Of a stretch of 36,257 bases of DNA, positions 7,107 through 17,000 are shown piece by piece. Made by a program: the position numbers and the translations under genes. Every line of letters begins with the position of its first letter. Positions within the stretch are counted from its first letter, which is position 1. The stretch is from NCBI GenBank assembly GCA_022821065.1, contig JAJEEK010000030.1, positions 1-36,257 on the forward strand. The letters run 5' to 3'. Source of the DNA: Candidatus Poribacteria bacterium (lineage in GTDB: Bacteria; Poribacteria; WGA-4E; WGA-3G). The notes beneath the pieces were generated by a model. The model was not told the origin of the DNA. It searched no databases and saw only the letters and a program-made list of their open reading frames with translations.

Positions 7107-10100
7107 ATGTACAACGATGTAAATGAGAAGGATGCCTGTGGCGTCGGTTTTGTTGCGAACCGCTGTGGAAGTCGGAGCCACGAGATTATCAAGATGGCGA
7201 CACAAGCGGTAACGAATTTGACGCACCGAGGCGCAGTGGCGGCTGACGCAAAAACAGGTGACGGGGCAGGCATCTTAACACAGATTCCAGAAAAATTATT
7301 TAAAAAAGTACTTGAGAAACTCGGAGTCCACTTAGATTTGATGAATGACGTGGGAGTCGGGATGATTTTCCTGCCACGGCGTAATAAGGACGCACAGGTG
7401 CAGGGACGCGCCCTCGTTGAAAAGGCTTTACGGGAGTACGGCATTCCGCTCCTCGGATGGCGATCGGTTCCGGTGGACCTTTCCGCGCTTGGAGCCAAGG
7501 CGTTGGAAACCCTACCAGAAATCGAGCAAGTATTGATAGGACGACCAGAGCAACTCAGCGATGACGCTTTTGAGCAACGTCTATATCTGATATGTAAAGA
7601 GTTGGAACATCGTATCACGGCTGCAGGACTTGATGAGTTCCATATCGCCTCGTTTTCGCATCGGACGATTGTTTATAAAGGATTGTTAGTCGCACCGCAA
7701 CTCACGCAATTTTACCTCGACTTAAAGGATTCTGACTTTGAGGCAGCACTCGCTGTTTTCCACCAACGCTACAGTACAAACACCTCTTCTACATGGATGC
7801 TTGCCCAACCTTTCCATACGCTTGCACACAACGGTGAAATCAACACCTTAATGGGCAATCGGAATTGGATGCGGGCGCGAGAGTCTGATTTGAAGTCCCC
7901 TCTCTGGAACGAAGACCTTCAAAAACTGGCTCCAATTATTAATCCATACGGTAGTGATTCGATGAGTTTGGATAATGTGCTGGAATTGTTAACACATTCT
8001 GGACGCGATATCCTACACGCTATGATGTGTTTGATCCCGGAGGCTTATGAGCAGATTTCGGATATGCCCGATGTCCTCAAAGCCTGTTATGAGTATCTCT
8101 CATGTGTAGGTGAACCTTGGGATGGACCGGCAGCGGTCGCGTTCACAGATGGTGTTGTCGTTGGTGCCTGTCTCGATAGAAACGGTTTGCGACCGGCACG
8201 GTATAAGGTGACTGAGGACGGTATCGTTGTGATGGGGTCTGAGGTCGGAATTATTGAACTTGACGACAGTCGCGTTGTGGAAAAAGGACGTTTGGGACCC
8301 GGGCAGATGATTGCTGTTGATACAGCAGAGGGGAAACTACTCAAAGATTCGGAAATTAAGCACGGTGTTGCCGAGCGGAAACCTTATGCCGAATGGGTAC
8401 AGAAAGGCATTGTAAAGTTACCCGGTGCAAAAGACGATGCTTCCTCTACGACGGATACTGTACCTGATCAGCTTCCGATATATCAGAAAGTCTTCGGTTA
8501 TATGACTGAGGATGTCGAACGGTTTATCAAACCGATGGTAATGGAAGCGAAGGAAGCGGTCGGTTCGATGGGGGACGATACACCACCAGCAGTTATTTCT
8601 CAAAACCCACATCTGCTTTATAGTTATTTCAAGCAACGTTTCGCACAGGTAACGAACCCGCCTATAGACTCAATCCGAGAACGTTTGGTGATGTCGCTGA
8701 CAACTTACTTAGGACAGCGGCATAGCCTACTTACGGAGACCGAAGCACACGCTCGACTCATCCGATTACCATCACCGATCTTGACAAATACGGATTTACA
8801 GACGTTACGGGATCTCAATAACCCCGATTTTCAGATAGCGACGCTTTCTGTCTGTTTTCCAGTTTCTTCCGGTGCAGAAGGCTTAGAGGTTGCTTTGGAA
8901 GCGTTGTGTCAACGTGCTTCAGAAGCGGTTGATGCCGGAACGACACTGCTCGTGTTAAGTGATAAAGATGTCAATAGCGATTCCGCACCGGTTCCGATGG
9001 CACTTGCTGTGGGTGCTGTCCATCACCATCTTATCCGAGAAGGAAAACGGATGCGCGTGAGTCTCATCGCTGAAACCGGAGATGCAAGGGAAGAACATCA
9101 TTTTGCTGTGCTGATCGGTTATGGTGCAGCGGCGGTCAATCCGTATCTCGCTTTCTCGACGATCGTTCATTTGACTGAGGAAGGCGAACTTGAAGAATTC
9201 ACCGCAGCGAAAGCGATTGAGACCTACAAAGCGACTGTTGAAAAAGGACTTCTGAAGATTATGGCGAAGATGGGGATATCGACGGTCTCAAGTTATCGCG
9301 GTGCTCAGATTTTCGAGGCTCTCGGTATCAATAGTACAGTGATTGATAACTGTTTTACGGGTACGACTTCACGTTTAAGCGGCATCGGGTATGCCGAGAT
9401 CGCTGCGGAGACGCTCCATTTCCACGCCAAAGCGTTTTCAGAAACCGAAAACGACGCTTCGCTTGAAGAGGCTGGCTATTTCCGATTCCGTCGCAACGGT
9501 GAGTTCCATGCGTTCAACCCGACTGTATTTAAATCGCTCCATAAGTTCGTCAAGGCGGGTGAATCGGAGGATTATGAAAAATATGTTGACGCGATTGAAG
9601 AGGGTGAACCTGTAAGTCTGCGTGATCTGCTTGCATTCAAACCGAGCACACCGATCCCGATTGAAGAGGTAGAGCCAGCGGAGGATATCGTTCGTCGATT
9701 TACGACCGGTAGTATGTCTTTTGGCGCGTTGAGCCGTGAAACACACGAAACCTTAGCAATCGCGATGAACCGCATCGGCGCAAAATCTGGGAGTGGGGAA
9801 GGTGGAGAGAATCCAGCACGTTTCAAACGGCAGCCTAACGGCGATCTCGCTTCAAGTGCTATTAAACAGGTGGCATCCGGACGTTTCGGTGTGACACCAA
9901 CGTACCTGATTTCGGCGAAGGAATTGGAAATTAAGATGGCGCAAGGCTCTAAACCGGGAGAGGGTGGGCAGATTCCAGGACACAAAGTGACCGCTGAAAT
10001 CGCCTCTATCCGACACTCCGTACCCGGTGTTCCGCTGATTTCACCGCCACCGCACCACGATATTTACTCTATTGAGGACTTGGCGCAACTCATCTATGAT

Positions 10101-11600
10101 TTGAAACAGGCGAATCCACGCGCGAAAGTCGCTGTGAAGTTGGTATCCGAATTTCTGGTTGGAACGATTGCGTCAGGGGTTGCAAAAGGATATGCGGATG
10201 TCATCCAGATAAGTGGACATGAAGGTGGAACGGGCGCGTCTCCGCTCAGTTCCATCAAGAATGCTGGTACGCCTTGGGAACTTGGACTGGCGGAAACACA
10301 ACGTTCGCTTGTAATGAATGAGTTGCGCGATCGTGTTGTTTTGCGAGCGGATGGCGGAATGCGTTCCGGACGTGATATCGTCATCGCCGCGATGTTGGGG
10401 GCGGAGGAGTATGGTTTCGGCACAATAGCGATGGTCGCAACGGGATGCGTGATGGCGCGTCAGTGCCACCTAAATACGTGTCCAGTCGGTGTCGCTACGC
10501 AAGACCCTGCGCTTCGTGCGAAATATCCGGGTACCCCAGAGATGGTCGTCAACTTTATGCTCGGTGTGGGGAACGAGGTACGTGTTATCTTAGCAAACCT
10601 CGGACATAGATCCTTGAATGATATTATTGGGCGTCCTGAATTGCTGGAACCGATTGACCTTGCCGATTATCCGAAAGCCGCTATGCTTAACTTGAGCGAA
10701 ATCCTGACCGCTGCTGATCCGACCGGTAAACAACCTCGCTATCATTTACAGGAACGGAATGATCGAGAAGACGTTTCGCTTGACGATCAGATACTGAATG
10801 ATACAGAGGAAGCGATTGCACAAAAAAAATCGATTCAGCTCTCTTATGCGATTCGCAACACGCATAGAACAGTAGGCGCAAAGTTATCTGGCGAGATCGC
10901 ACGGTGTTATGGAGATGCTGGTTTGCCCGATAGAACGATTCAGTGTAACTTTGAAGGGAGTGCCGGACAGAGTTTCGGTGCCTTTTGTATCAGTGGTGTG
11001 CAGTTCGTGTTAACAGGGGAAGCCAATGACTATGTCGGTAAAGGGATGGCAGGTGGTGAACTTGTTATCAAACCTACGTTAACCGCGTCGTTCAAGACGT
11101 ATGAGAATACGATCATTGGGAATACGGTATTGTATGGTGCTACGGGTGGTACGCTTTACGCGGCGGGTAGAGCCGGTGAAAGGTTTTGTGTCCGTAATAG
11201 TGGCGCGACGACTGTCGTCGAGGGTGTCGGCGACCACGGTTGTGAATATATGACCGCTGGGACAGCCGTAATTCTTGGTGAAACAGGTAGAAACTTTGGT
11301 GCTGGAATGACGGGGGGCACTGCTTATGTGCTGGACGAGAAACAGCAGTTTGAGAAACAGTACAATTCGGAGTGGGTGAAAATTGAAAAGGTCACAGGTG
11401 AAACGGATATTAAGAATCTGATGGCACTTATACAGAATCACGCAGCGTATACAGGGAGTCAACATGCTGAGAAGATTCTTGCCAATTGGGAAGCCTTCCT
11501 CCCATACTTCTGGAAGGTTGTGACACCGCCGCCGCCACCTCTACCAGCACCCGTCAAACTAAAAAGGAGAGCCGCATCGCGGAGAGGACGAAAACGGTAG
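7107..11600 (+). CDS. gltB: Glutamate synthase, large subunit
   Basis: A 1497-aa GOGAT alpha subunit that transfers the amide of glutamine to 2-oxoglutarate to make two glutamates. The order of domains is classic. The class-II glutamine amidotransferase has its nucleophile at Cys11 (DACGVGF), so the first 10 residues are a propeptide to be removed, followed by THRGAVAADAKTGDGAG. Next come the central domain and the FMN/2-oxoglutarate domain (SMSFGALSRETHE near residue 870, GAKSGSGEGGENP). The 3Fe-4S cysteines are Cys1114, Cys1120 and Cys1125 (CVMARQCHLNTC). The C-terminal GXGXG beta-helix covers ~1260-1430. No gltD (small subunit) is adjacent, so the electron-donating partner must lie elsewhere or be ferredoxin. 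The last ~25 residues, a Pro run followed by an Arg/Lys-rich tail, are unusual. GGAG at 7090-7093 supports the start, with long spacing. Confidence 0.97.
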   Translation: MYNDVNEKDACGVGFVANRCGSRSHEIIKMATQAVTNLTHRGAVAADAKTGDGAGILTQIPEKLFKKVLEKLGVHLDLMNDVGVGMIFLPRRNKDAQVQGRALVEKALREYGIPLLGWRSVPVDLSALGAKALETLPEIEQVLIGRPEQLSDDAFEQRLYLICKELEHRITAAGLDEFHIASFSHRTIVYKGLLVAPQLTQFYLDLKDSDFEAALAVFHQRYSTNTSSTWMLAQPFHTLAHNGEINTLMGNRNWMRARESDLKSPLWNEDLQKLAPIINPYGSDSMSLDNVLELLTHSGRDILHAMMCLIPEAYEQISDMPDVLKACYEYLSCVGEPWDGPAAVAFTDGVVVGACLDRNGLRPARYKVTEDGIVVMGSEVGIIELDDSRVVEKGRLGPGQMIAVDTAEGKLLKDSEIKHGVAERKPYAEWVQKGIVKLPGAKDDASSTTDTVPDQLPIYQKVFGYMTEDVERFIKPMVMEAKEAVGSMGDDTPPAVISQNPHLLYSYFKQRFAQVTNPPIDSIRERLVMSLTTYLGQRHSLLTETEAHARLIRLPSPILTNTDLQTLRDLNNPDFQIATLSVCFPVSSGAEGLEVALEALCQRASEAVDAGTTLLVLSDKDVNSDSAPVPMALAVGAVHHHLIREGKRMRVSLIAETGDAREEHHFAVLIGYGAAAVNPYLAFSTIVHLTEEGELEEFTAAKAIETYKATVEKGLLKIMAKMGISTVSSYRGAQIFEALGINSTVIDNCFTGTTSRLSGIGYAEIAAETLHFHAKAFSETENDASLEEAGYFRFRRNGEFHAFNPTVFKSLHKFVKAGESEDYEKYVDAIEEGEPVSLRDLLAFKPSTPIPIEEVEPAEDIVRRFTTGSMSFGALSRETHETLAIAMNRIGAKSGSGEGGENPARFKRQPNGDLASSAIKQVASGRFGVTPTYLISAKELEIKMAQGSKPGEGGQIPGHKVTAEIASIRHSVPGVPLISPPPHHDIYSIEDLAQLIYDLKQANPRAKVAVKLVSEFLVGTIASGVAKGYADVIQISGHEGGTGASPLSSIKNAGTPWELGLAETQRSLVMNELRDRVVLRADGGMRSGRDIVIAAMLGAEEYGFGTIAMVATGCVMARQCHLNTCPVGVATQDPALRAKYPGTPEMVVNFMLGVGNEVRVILANLGHRSLNDIIGRPELLEPIDLADYPKAAMLNLSEILTAADPTGKQPRYHLQERNDREDVSLDDQILNDTEEAIAQKKSIQLSYAIRNTHRTVGAKLSGEIARCYGDAGLPDRTIQCNFEGSAGQSFGAFCISGVQFVLTGEANDYVGKGMAGGELVIKPTLTASFKTYENTIIGNTVLYGATGGTLYAAGRAGERFCVRNSGATTVVEGVGDHGCEYMTAGTAVILGETGRNFGAGMTGGTAYVLDEKQQFEKQYNSEWVKIEKVTGETDIKNLMALIQNHAAYTGSQHAEKILANWEAFLPYFWKVVTPPPPPLPAPVKLKRRAASRRGRKR

Positions 11601-11634
11601 AAACTGCCCCCAATGTGGCGTTTGTTTATAAAAT

Positions 11635-11663
11635 AAAAAAAGGCAGCCAATGCTGCCTTTTTT
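11635..11663. terminator. Bidirectional intrinsic terminator
   Basis: GGCAGC (11642-11647), loop CAAT, GCTGCC (11652-11657), flanked by seven A on the left and six T on the right. It ends gltB on the plus strand and the exbD gene on the minus strand. Confidence 0.92.
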
Positions 11664-11683
11664 CGTTTAAATGCGTGTATTCC

Positions 11684-12106
11684 TCAGTCTTCTTCCGACA
11701 CTGCGAAAGCGATTTCAAGCCCTTCTGTTTTACTGGAACGCATTTTCGCGCGTTCTACCACATCAATGACGACACCGTGCTTCGCACGTTTGTCCGCTTT
11801 GATAATTAAGGTGCTGATTTGATTTTCGTGTGCTGCGATAAAGAGTTCCATATCTTCGAGTGTCAGCATCTCTTGGTCATCAATTGAGATACGTCCGTCA
11901 CTGTTAACGAAGAGGTTGAATTTTTTCCGCGTAAATTCGTGTTGCGTCGCGGAATCCGGTAAGGTGACGGTGAAAGGCGGAGGGACTTTCATGACAGCAG
12001 ATACCATGAAGAAGATGAGCAGCAAGAACACACAATCGATCATTGGTGCCATCGGGATATCATCGTCATCGCCTGTTTTCTTCCGTCGAGCCATGTTTAG
12101 AGCCAT
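11684..12106 (-). CDS. exbD: ExbD/TolR-type biopolymer transport protein
   Basis: A 140-aa inner-membrane protein of the ExbD/TolR family, which couples the proton motive force with ExbB to outer-membrane work. A short cytoplasmic N-terminus (RRKKTGDDDD) precedes one membrane helix, PMIDCVFLLLIFFMVSAV (residues 21-38). It carries the family's essential proton-accepting Asp as Asp24. The periplasmic domain (40-140) has the usual alternating strands and the TLIIKADKRAKHGVVIDVV motif. AGGAG about 8 nt before the ATG at 12106 decides for the MALNMARR start over the internal Met. It is the last gene of exbB-exbD-exbD, 53 nt after the other exbD; two ExbD paralogues in one operon imply a heteromeric motor or two partners. 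Confidence 0.93.
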   Translation of the reverse strand: MALNMARRKKTGDDDDIPMAPMIDCVFLLLIFFMVSAVMKVPPPFTVTLPDSATQHEFTRKKFNLFVNSDGRISIDDQEMLTLEDMELFIAAHENQISTLIIKADKRAKHGVVIDVVERAKMRSSKTEGLEIAFAVSEED

Positions 12107-12159
12107 CTGAATTCTCCTTTTATAGAAAATGGATTACGGTTGGTGTCGCGAGAGGGAGG

Positions 12160-12612
12160 TCAGTCTCGCGCGACAATAGCAAATCCAATTTTGTCTATAC
12201 CTGCCTGTTTTGCTATATCCATCACCTGCACAATCTGTTCATGCAGGACGTCCCGCTCAGATTGTATAATCAACATGTTTTTGGATTCGTCAGGTGCGTT
12301 GATGAATTGATTGAACATTTCTTCAATCTGTACAACGACATCATTTAGCACCATAGTTCCTCTATCCTCGCCTCCCTCTGGGTTTGCGATCCGCACTGTC
12401 AAACCTTTCGGTTTGTCAGGTGAAGGTTTCCCTGGAGGTGGAAGCTGCACCCGGAGTCCGGGGATCGGCGAGAATGTTGTTGATACCATGAAGAAAATCA
12501 GGAGCAGGAACACGCAATCAATCATAGGTGCCATGCTGAGTGTTGGTGCTTTGCGTTCTCTCAATTTGTTCGCCAGCAGGCTCAATTTGGCATCACTGAT
12601 TTGTTGTGACAT
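12160..12612 (-). CDS. exbD: ExbD/TolR-type biopolymer transport protein (second copy)
   Basis: A 150-aa ExbD paralogue. The N-terminus (to residue 26) is longer and more polar than in its neighbour. The membrane helix PMIDCVFLLLIFFMVSTTF begins near residue 29, with the essential Asp at 32. The periplasmic part starts with a Pro-rich linker (LPPPGKPSPDKPKG) and has the IQSERDVLHEQIVQVMDIAK motif of the family. The helix is almost identical to that of the downstream copy while the periplasmic domains differ strongly. This is consistent with an old duplication in which motor contacts are conserved and partner contacts are not. AGGAG lies about 8 nt before the start. The gene is about 105 nt after exbB and in the same orientation. 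Confidence 0.93.
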   Translation of the reverse strand: MSQQISDAKLSLLANKLRERKAPTLSMAPMIDCVFLLLIFFMVSTTFSPIPGLRVQLPPPGKPSPDKPKGLTVRIANPEGGEDRGTMVLNDVVVQIEEMFNQFINAPDESKNMLIIQSERDVLHEQIVQVMDIAKQAGIDKIGFAIVARD

Positions 12613-12717
12613 TTCAAAGTCTCCTTTCTCGTTAATGAGATTAGGGCTGGTGTATTAGCAAACTACGGTGTTTGCAGAATCGGGCGAGTATGCGTCCCCG
12701 CCCGACCTGACTCACGA

Positions 12718-13722
12718 TTAGGCGTTACCAGCTTCACCGACAATCAGTTGATTGACAATTTCGGTGGAGACCTGTGAAATCTCGACCATGTGTCTGTTGA
12801 CCCAGCTATCAAAGAGTTGGAAGAAAATCAGACACGGGATAGCGACTGTCAAACCGGCAGCAGTTGTAAGAAGTGCCTGTGAGATACCGCCTGCGAGTTG
12901 TTGCGGGTCACCCGTACCTTCAAGTGCGATTGTGGTAAATGCGCTAATCATACCCGTAACTGTTCCGAGCAAGCCAAACAACGGTGAAACGACTGCGACG
13001 GTACCGAGAACCGGTAGATTTCTTTCAAGTTCGGGGATTTCAAGGAGGCTTGCTTCCTCAATTGCTTCCTGAATCTCTTCTTTACTAATGTCGCGTTCTT
13101 CGATCTGTGCTTGGCTGTAGCGGAGTAACCCAGCTTTAAGAACGTTAGCGAGCGGACCACCGGCTTCTTCACAAGTTGAGACGGCTTCCATAATATTTTC
13201 TTTCCGCAATGAATCCGTGATACCGGCGATGAACTCTTCAGTTCCGATTCGGGAACGGCTGCGGACAAAGGTAAAGAGCCTTTCAATAATGAAAGTTAAA
13301 GCCGTGATAGAACAGAGAGCGAGGGGCCAAAAGACGAATCCAAACTTCTGGAAGAAGGTGATAATGTTATCTTTTTTCGTCATCTTAAGTGGCAGGAAAT
13401 GGTCACCGCCGTTAACGACTGTTACGGGTTTTCCAACTCGATCTCCGTATCCTTCTCTGTAGATACTGACGAGGTAACGACCTGCGGGAATACCTGATCT
13501 CTCGTAGTCCCCGTTGCCATCGGTTGTTGCTGTGTATTCTTCGCCACCAGTAGCAACAATTTTGACTTCAACGCCTTCAATTGGACTCTGTGCTGTGGTT
13601 GTATCAACAATCTGACCACGGACGGTTCCGCCGGATGCGCCACCATCATCTTGTGCGAAGACGATGCCAGTAGACAAACCGACACAAGCGACTAACATTA
13701 AAATGAAACTAAAACGAATCAT
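12718..13722 (-). CDS. exbB: ExbB/TolQ-type proton channel with N-terminal CarboxypepD_reg-like domain
   Basis: A 334-aa inner-membrane motor protein with an added N-terminal module. Residues 1-23 are a signal peptide (cut near VFA/QD). Residues ~33-112 look like a carboxypeptidase-regulatory-like beta-sandwich: VRGQIVDTTTAQSPIEGVEV, TTDGNGDYERSGIPAGRYLV. The MotA/TolQ/ExbB part follows, with helices near 128-147, 237-262 and 283-303. It includes the LPVLGTVAVVSPLFGLLGTVTGMI signature and the QALLTTAAGLTVAIP motif whose Thr residues line the channel. A periplasmic sandwich fused to ExbB could bind peptidoglycan, sugar or an outer-membrane partner; that is inference. AGGAGG just upstream supports the start. 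It heads the exbB-exbD-exbD operon; no tonB is visible in the window. Confidence 0.92.
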   Translation of the reverse strand: MIRFSFILMLVACVGLSTGIVFAQDDGGASGGTVRGQIVDTTTAQSPIEGVEVKIVATGGEEYTATTDGNGDYERSGIPAGRYLVSIYREGYGDRVGKPVTVVNGGDHFLPLKMTKKDNIITFFQKFGFVFWPLALCSITALTFIIERLFTFVRSRSRIGTEEFIAGITDSLRKENIMEAVSTCEEAGGPLANVLKAGLLRYSQAQIEERDISKEEIQEAIEEASLLEIPELERNLPVLGTVAVVSPLFGLLGTVTGMISAFTTIALEGTGDPQQLAGGISQALLTTAAGLTVAIPCLIFFQLFDSWVNRHMVEISQVSTEIVNQLIVGEAGNA

Positions 13723-13744
13723 TCGTTCTGATCCTCCTTAGGGT

Positions 13745-13771
13745 GACTTGCCCATTATATTCTGGCAAGTC
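13745..13771. promoter_or_regulatory. Inverted repeat at the exbB transcription start
   Basis: GACTTGCC (13745-13752) and GGCAAGTC (13764-13771) are perfect 8-bp arms separated by 11 nt. On the minus strand they begin right after the -10 box of the promoter at 13779-13808. A repressor site or a 5' leader hairpin are both possible. A second TATAAT-like box lies inside the loop. Confidence 0.5.
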
Positions 13772-13778
13772 TCTACAA

Positions 13779-13808
13779 ATTATATCATAACGCGTTGTAT
13801 GGCTACAA
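13779..13808 (-). promoter_or_regulatory. Probable promoter of the exbB-exbD-exbD operon
   Basis: On the minus strand TTGTAG (13803-13808) and a perfect TATAAT (13779-13784) are 18 nt apart. The -35 box is weak, the -10 box is consensus. The start would fall near 13772, about 50 nt before the exbB ATG. The remainder of the 13809-14027 gap shows nothing I can name. Confidence 0.55.
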
Positions 13809-14027
13809 AACGGGAGCAGTGCCTTAACAACTTGGTTTTTAATATATAAGATATAAGCGTGCATCGACGCGATTCTTCAGGATGGGAGTTTGTATCTATA
13901 TTTATAGATTCTTCTACTCCGATTATAACACTATCTTTCCGTTAAGAACACCTGAGATCCTAATAAGTTACGCGCGTATTTGAATGTTGTCGAAAACAGC
14001 ATACCAGGTGCTATAGTTAAACGCGGG

Positions 14028-14056
14028 ATCGCTGGACACCGGAAGTGTCCAGCGAT
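14028..14056 (-). terminator. Hairpin after the 1133-aa outer-membrane protein gene
   Basis: A perfect 12-bp stem, ATCGCTGGACAC and GTGTCCAGCGAT, with a 5-nt loop. It begins 13 nt beyond the stop codon at 14069. There is no U-run on the minus strand, so it may be a 3'-end stabilising structure or a Rho-assisted terminator rather than a classic intrinsic one. Confidence 0.55.
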
Positions 14057-14068
14057 ACACAAAAACAT

Positions 14069-17000
14069 TTAGAAACCCATCATTGCTCGCACGAAGGTTG
14101 TGTTACTCGTCGTGTGATCAAGCAGGATGGTGGTTCGCCGGTAACCGGCGAGGATGACAATGTTAAATCCGAGCCACTCACCACGGTTGATCGCTTGGAC
14201 TTCAAAGATTCGTGTTCGCAAATCTGGTCGGTAGAGTACTGGGACATCTTCATCTGCCGGGAAATTCGTCAAATAGTTTTTGAAGTTGTTATCCCGGTTG
14301 GTGAATTTCCGATATTGGAAACCGCCGAGGATGTTCATCCGCTGCGAGAACTGATAGTCGAGCCGGACACCGAGTACATCTTCACGGCTTCTACGGTTGA
14401 AGCGTAAGTATTCGACGGGTTCATTATCAGTGGGTAAGAATAAACGCGGATTGAGTGCGTCTCCGATTTCTTCAGCACTACGGTCAAAAGCGCGGTCCCA
14501 GATGTACTTAACCATCGGTGTGAGTGTTAGATCTTCACCGATTCTATCAACGAAAGGCAATTCACCGAGAGGTATCTCGTATCTTGCCTTGAGAATCGTC
14601 TGTTGGTTGCGAATATCGCGCTCTGGGTAGCGACGCGCTTTCCAGTTATTCGGGTCGTAGATTAATCCAGTATCGTCTGGGTCAAGTGCGTTAATCCCGT
14701 GATCTGGATAGAACGGGAATTCGCGTCTGTCCCCGCTTGAACGGACCTGTTCATCAGGTACCATGAAATCGACGCGCTGATCAGCCGTAAGTGGATCATC
14801 TAAGTCTTCAGGGTCTGCTGCCTCAATATCTAAGAAGATCGCTTCTTCTGCGTCCTGCTCATACTGATGTTGCAGGACAACGAGGAACTTCGCTTCAAGT
14901 GTGAGGTTCGGAACAGCAGTGTAAAGGAACTGGAGAGTTGTCGTATTCACACGGGCATTATAGAAATCGAGCTCGTCAGAGATTTGGACGGGTTCCAATT
15001 CACCGACACGCAATGTAATCGTATAATCTGGGATATCGTCTTGAACTCGGACGAAACGATTTTGGAAAAGTATGGTTCCAAAGTCCGGAATATCACGTTG
15101 GTATGTGATATGTAGGTATTTGGAGTCGTTTTGTCGACGGCTTGAAATTTCGTTTTCGTTGAGCCATCCGACCTTGAGTGAAAGGTTATCAAGGAGATCA
15201 TATTCAGCGAAGATATGGTATCCTTCCCTATCCACTCCGTACTCATATTGCGGTTCAAAATCGTCCTCAAGGGAGTCAATTGTTCCATTGTTATTCAGGT
15301 CAACGAGGTCTGTGAAGACCGGTGGATCAGCGTCAAAGATAAGGAAATCTTCTTGGAAGTCCAAGACACCGTTCTGGTCTCTGTCATCGGCGCGTGGTAG
15401 GACGCCGTCGAAGTCGATGTCATCCGGCCAGTCATCGTCATCGTCATCATCTTCAATGAGGGCGTAATTCGTTTCATCCCACGGGTCTTGTTCGGATTGC
15501 GATTCAGGTGTCCGTGGTAGTGAGTAGGGTTGATCTCTGTCACTATTAGAACCGAAATTCAGATAGGTTGTCGTGTACCCGGGGTCGATATGGTAGTAGA
15601 CCCCTTCGAGGTACAACTTGCCGAAACGAGATTTGAGTTGGACGAACCATGCGGTTTCTCGTGCTAAGGCTCCGTCTCCGTCTTCGTCGGTTCCATCGCC
15701 GCCTAACATTGCTTCAAATCGTTCACCCTCAGTTTCAGAATAGGTCGGTATTCCGTTGGCATCTACTGGTAAGTTAGTGACGGGATCAATCGAGATACCG
15801 GTGCTTTCCTCACCATCTTCACCTTCGATCGTTTCTTTGAGTCGGCTAAATCCGACCTGATCTTTCGGTATCGTGGGGTACTGCTTGTATTTGCCGTTAA
15901 TGGAGTAGTGAGCTCGAACAAAAACGTTACCAATGGTGCCTTCTAAGTCGAGACCATAAAGGAGTGCCGCCCGTGCTGCACCATAACGATAACTGACTTT
16001 ACGCGGTCTGCCTTCACCTGTCCAGGCACTCGGATTGTCGAGTTGTGCCGTGCGGTTACTCGTGTAATCTGAAGACTGTCCATAGTTACCCGGTGCTTCG
16101 ATAACATCCCGATAAGGCATCTGGATGTGTCCATCTTCGGTTTTGATCCATTCTTGGATTTCTGGATCTGATTCTGCCATGTTGGCACTACTGGAACCAA
16201 TTATGGCGATATTGTAATCACCAGCGACAACCATTTCAAAGTTGACGGATTGAACGGTGCGTGGGTCGGCCTCAACTTCGATTGCGCCTTCTGAAACGAG
16301 TTGCGCGATTTCAGGAGAAGGTGCGCCATCCGGATCGGCAAAAACGAGGACAACTCTCATCTTGTTGAAACCTTCTACGATTTTCCATTCTCCGTCAGTG
16401 GAGTCGCGAATTTCAGCTGGCAGTCCACCGATAGTCATTGGGATGACATCGCTAATACCGACTTCAATCGTTTGGGTTTCAGCAGGCAGGGACTTGGGTT
16501 CAGGTGGAATAACGCCCTCTTCAATTTCTTGAGGCGTTAAGGGTTCAACTTCTTCCAAAGCTTGCGTGACGATTGTAACTTTCATACTTTTGAAAGCTGC
16601 ACCGACACCACCCTGAACGTTATCACTGTGTAAATTTTCATCAAAACCGGAGAATTCCGTCACGATTCCGTGATTGTCTTCAGGTGAATCGTCACGGAAG
16701 ACAACAGAAATGGATTCCGGTGGTGTGTTTGCCACGGTACCCATGAGTGGGTTTTCAACACGTTCGGGGTGTTCTTTATGGAGATTGATGTAAGTGAACC
16801 CAACGCGGAAGATGTCGCCTAAGAGACCTTGCGCTCGAAATCCGACGAGACGTGCGTTTTCAATGTGCCGTACACCAGCATCTTCGTTCAGACCGTTCCG
16901 ACGACCGAGCGTCGGGGCGAGGTTCGCCGCTGCATCTGTGAGTTGCACAGGGTTCGAGATACGGGAGTTGATGAGTGTGAAGAGATGCCGTTCTTGTGCG

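Noticed and set aside
7024..7122. 32-codon frame MEWRNVKVHS overlapping the gltB start
   Set aside because: Out of phase with gltB and not recognisable; probably chance in an A-rich leader.
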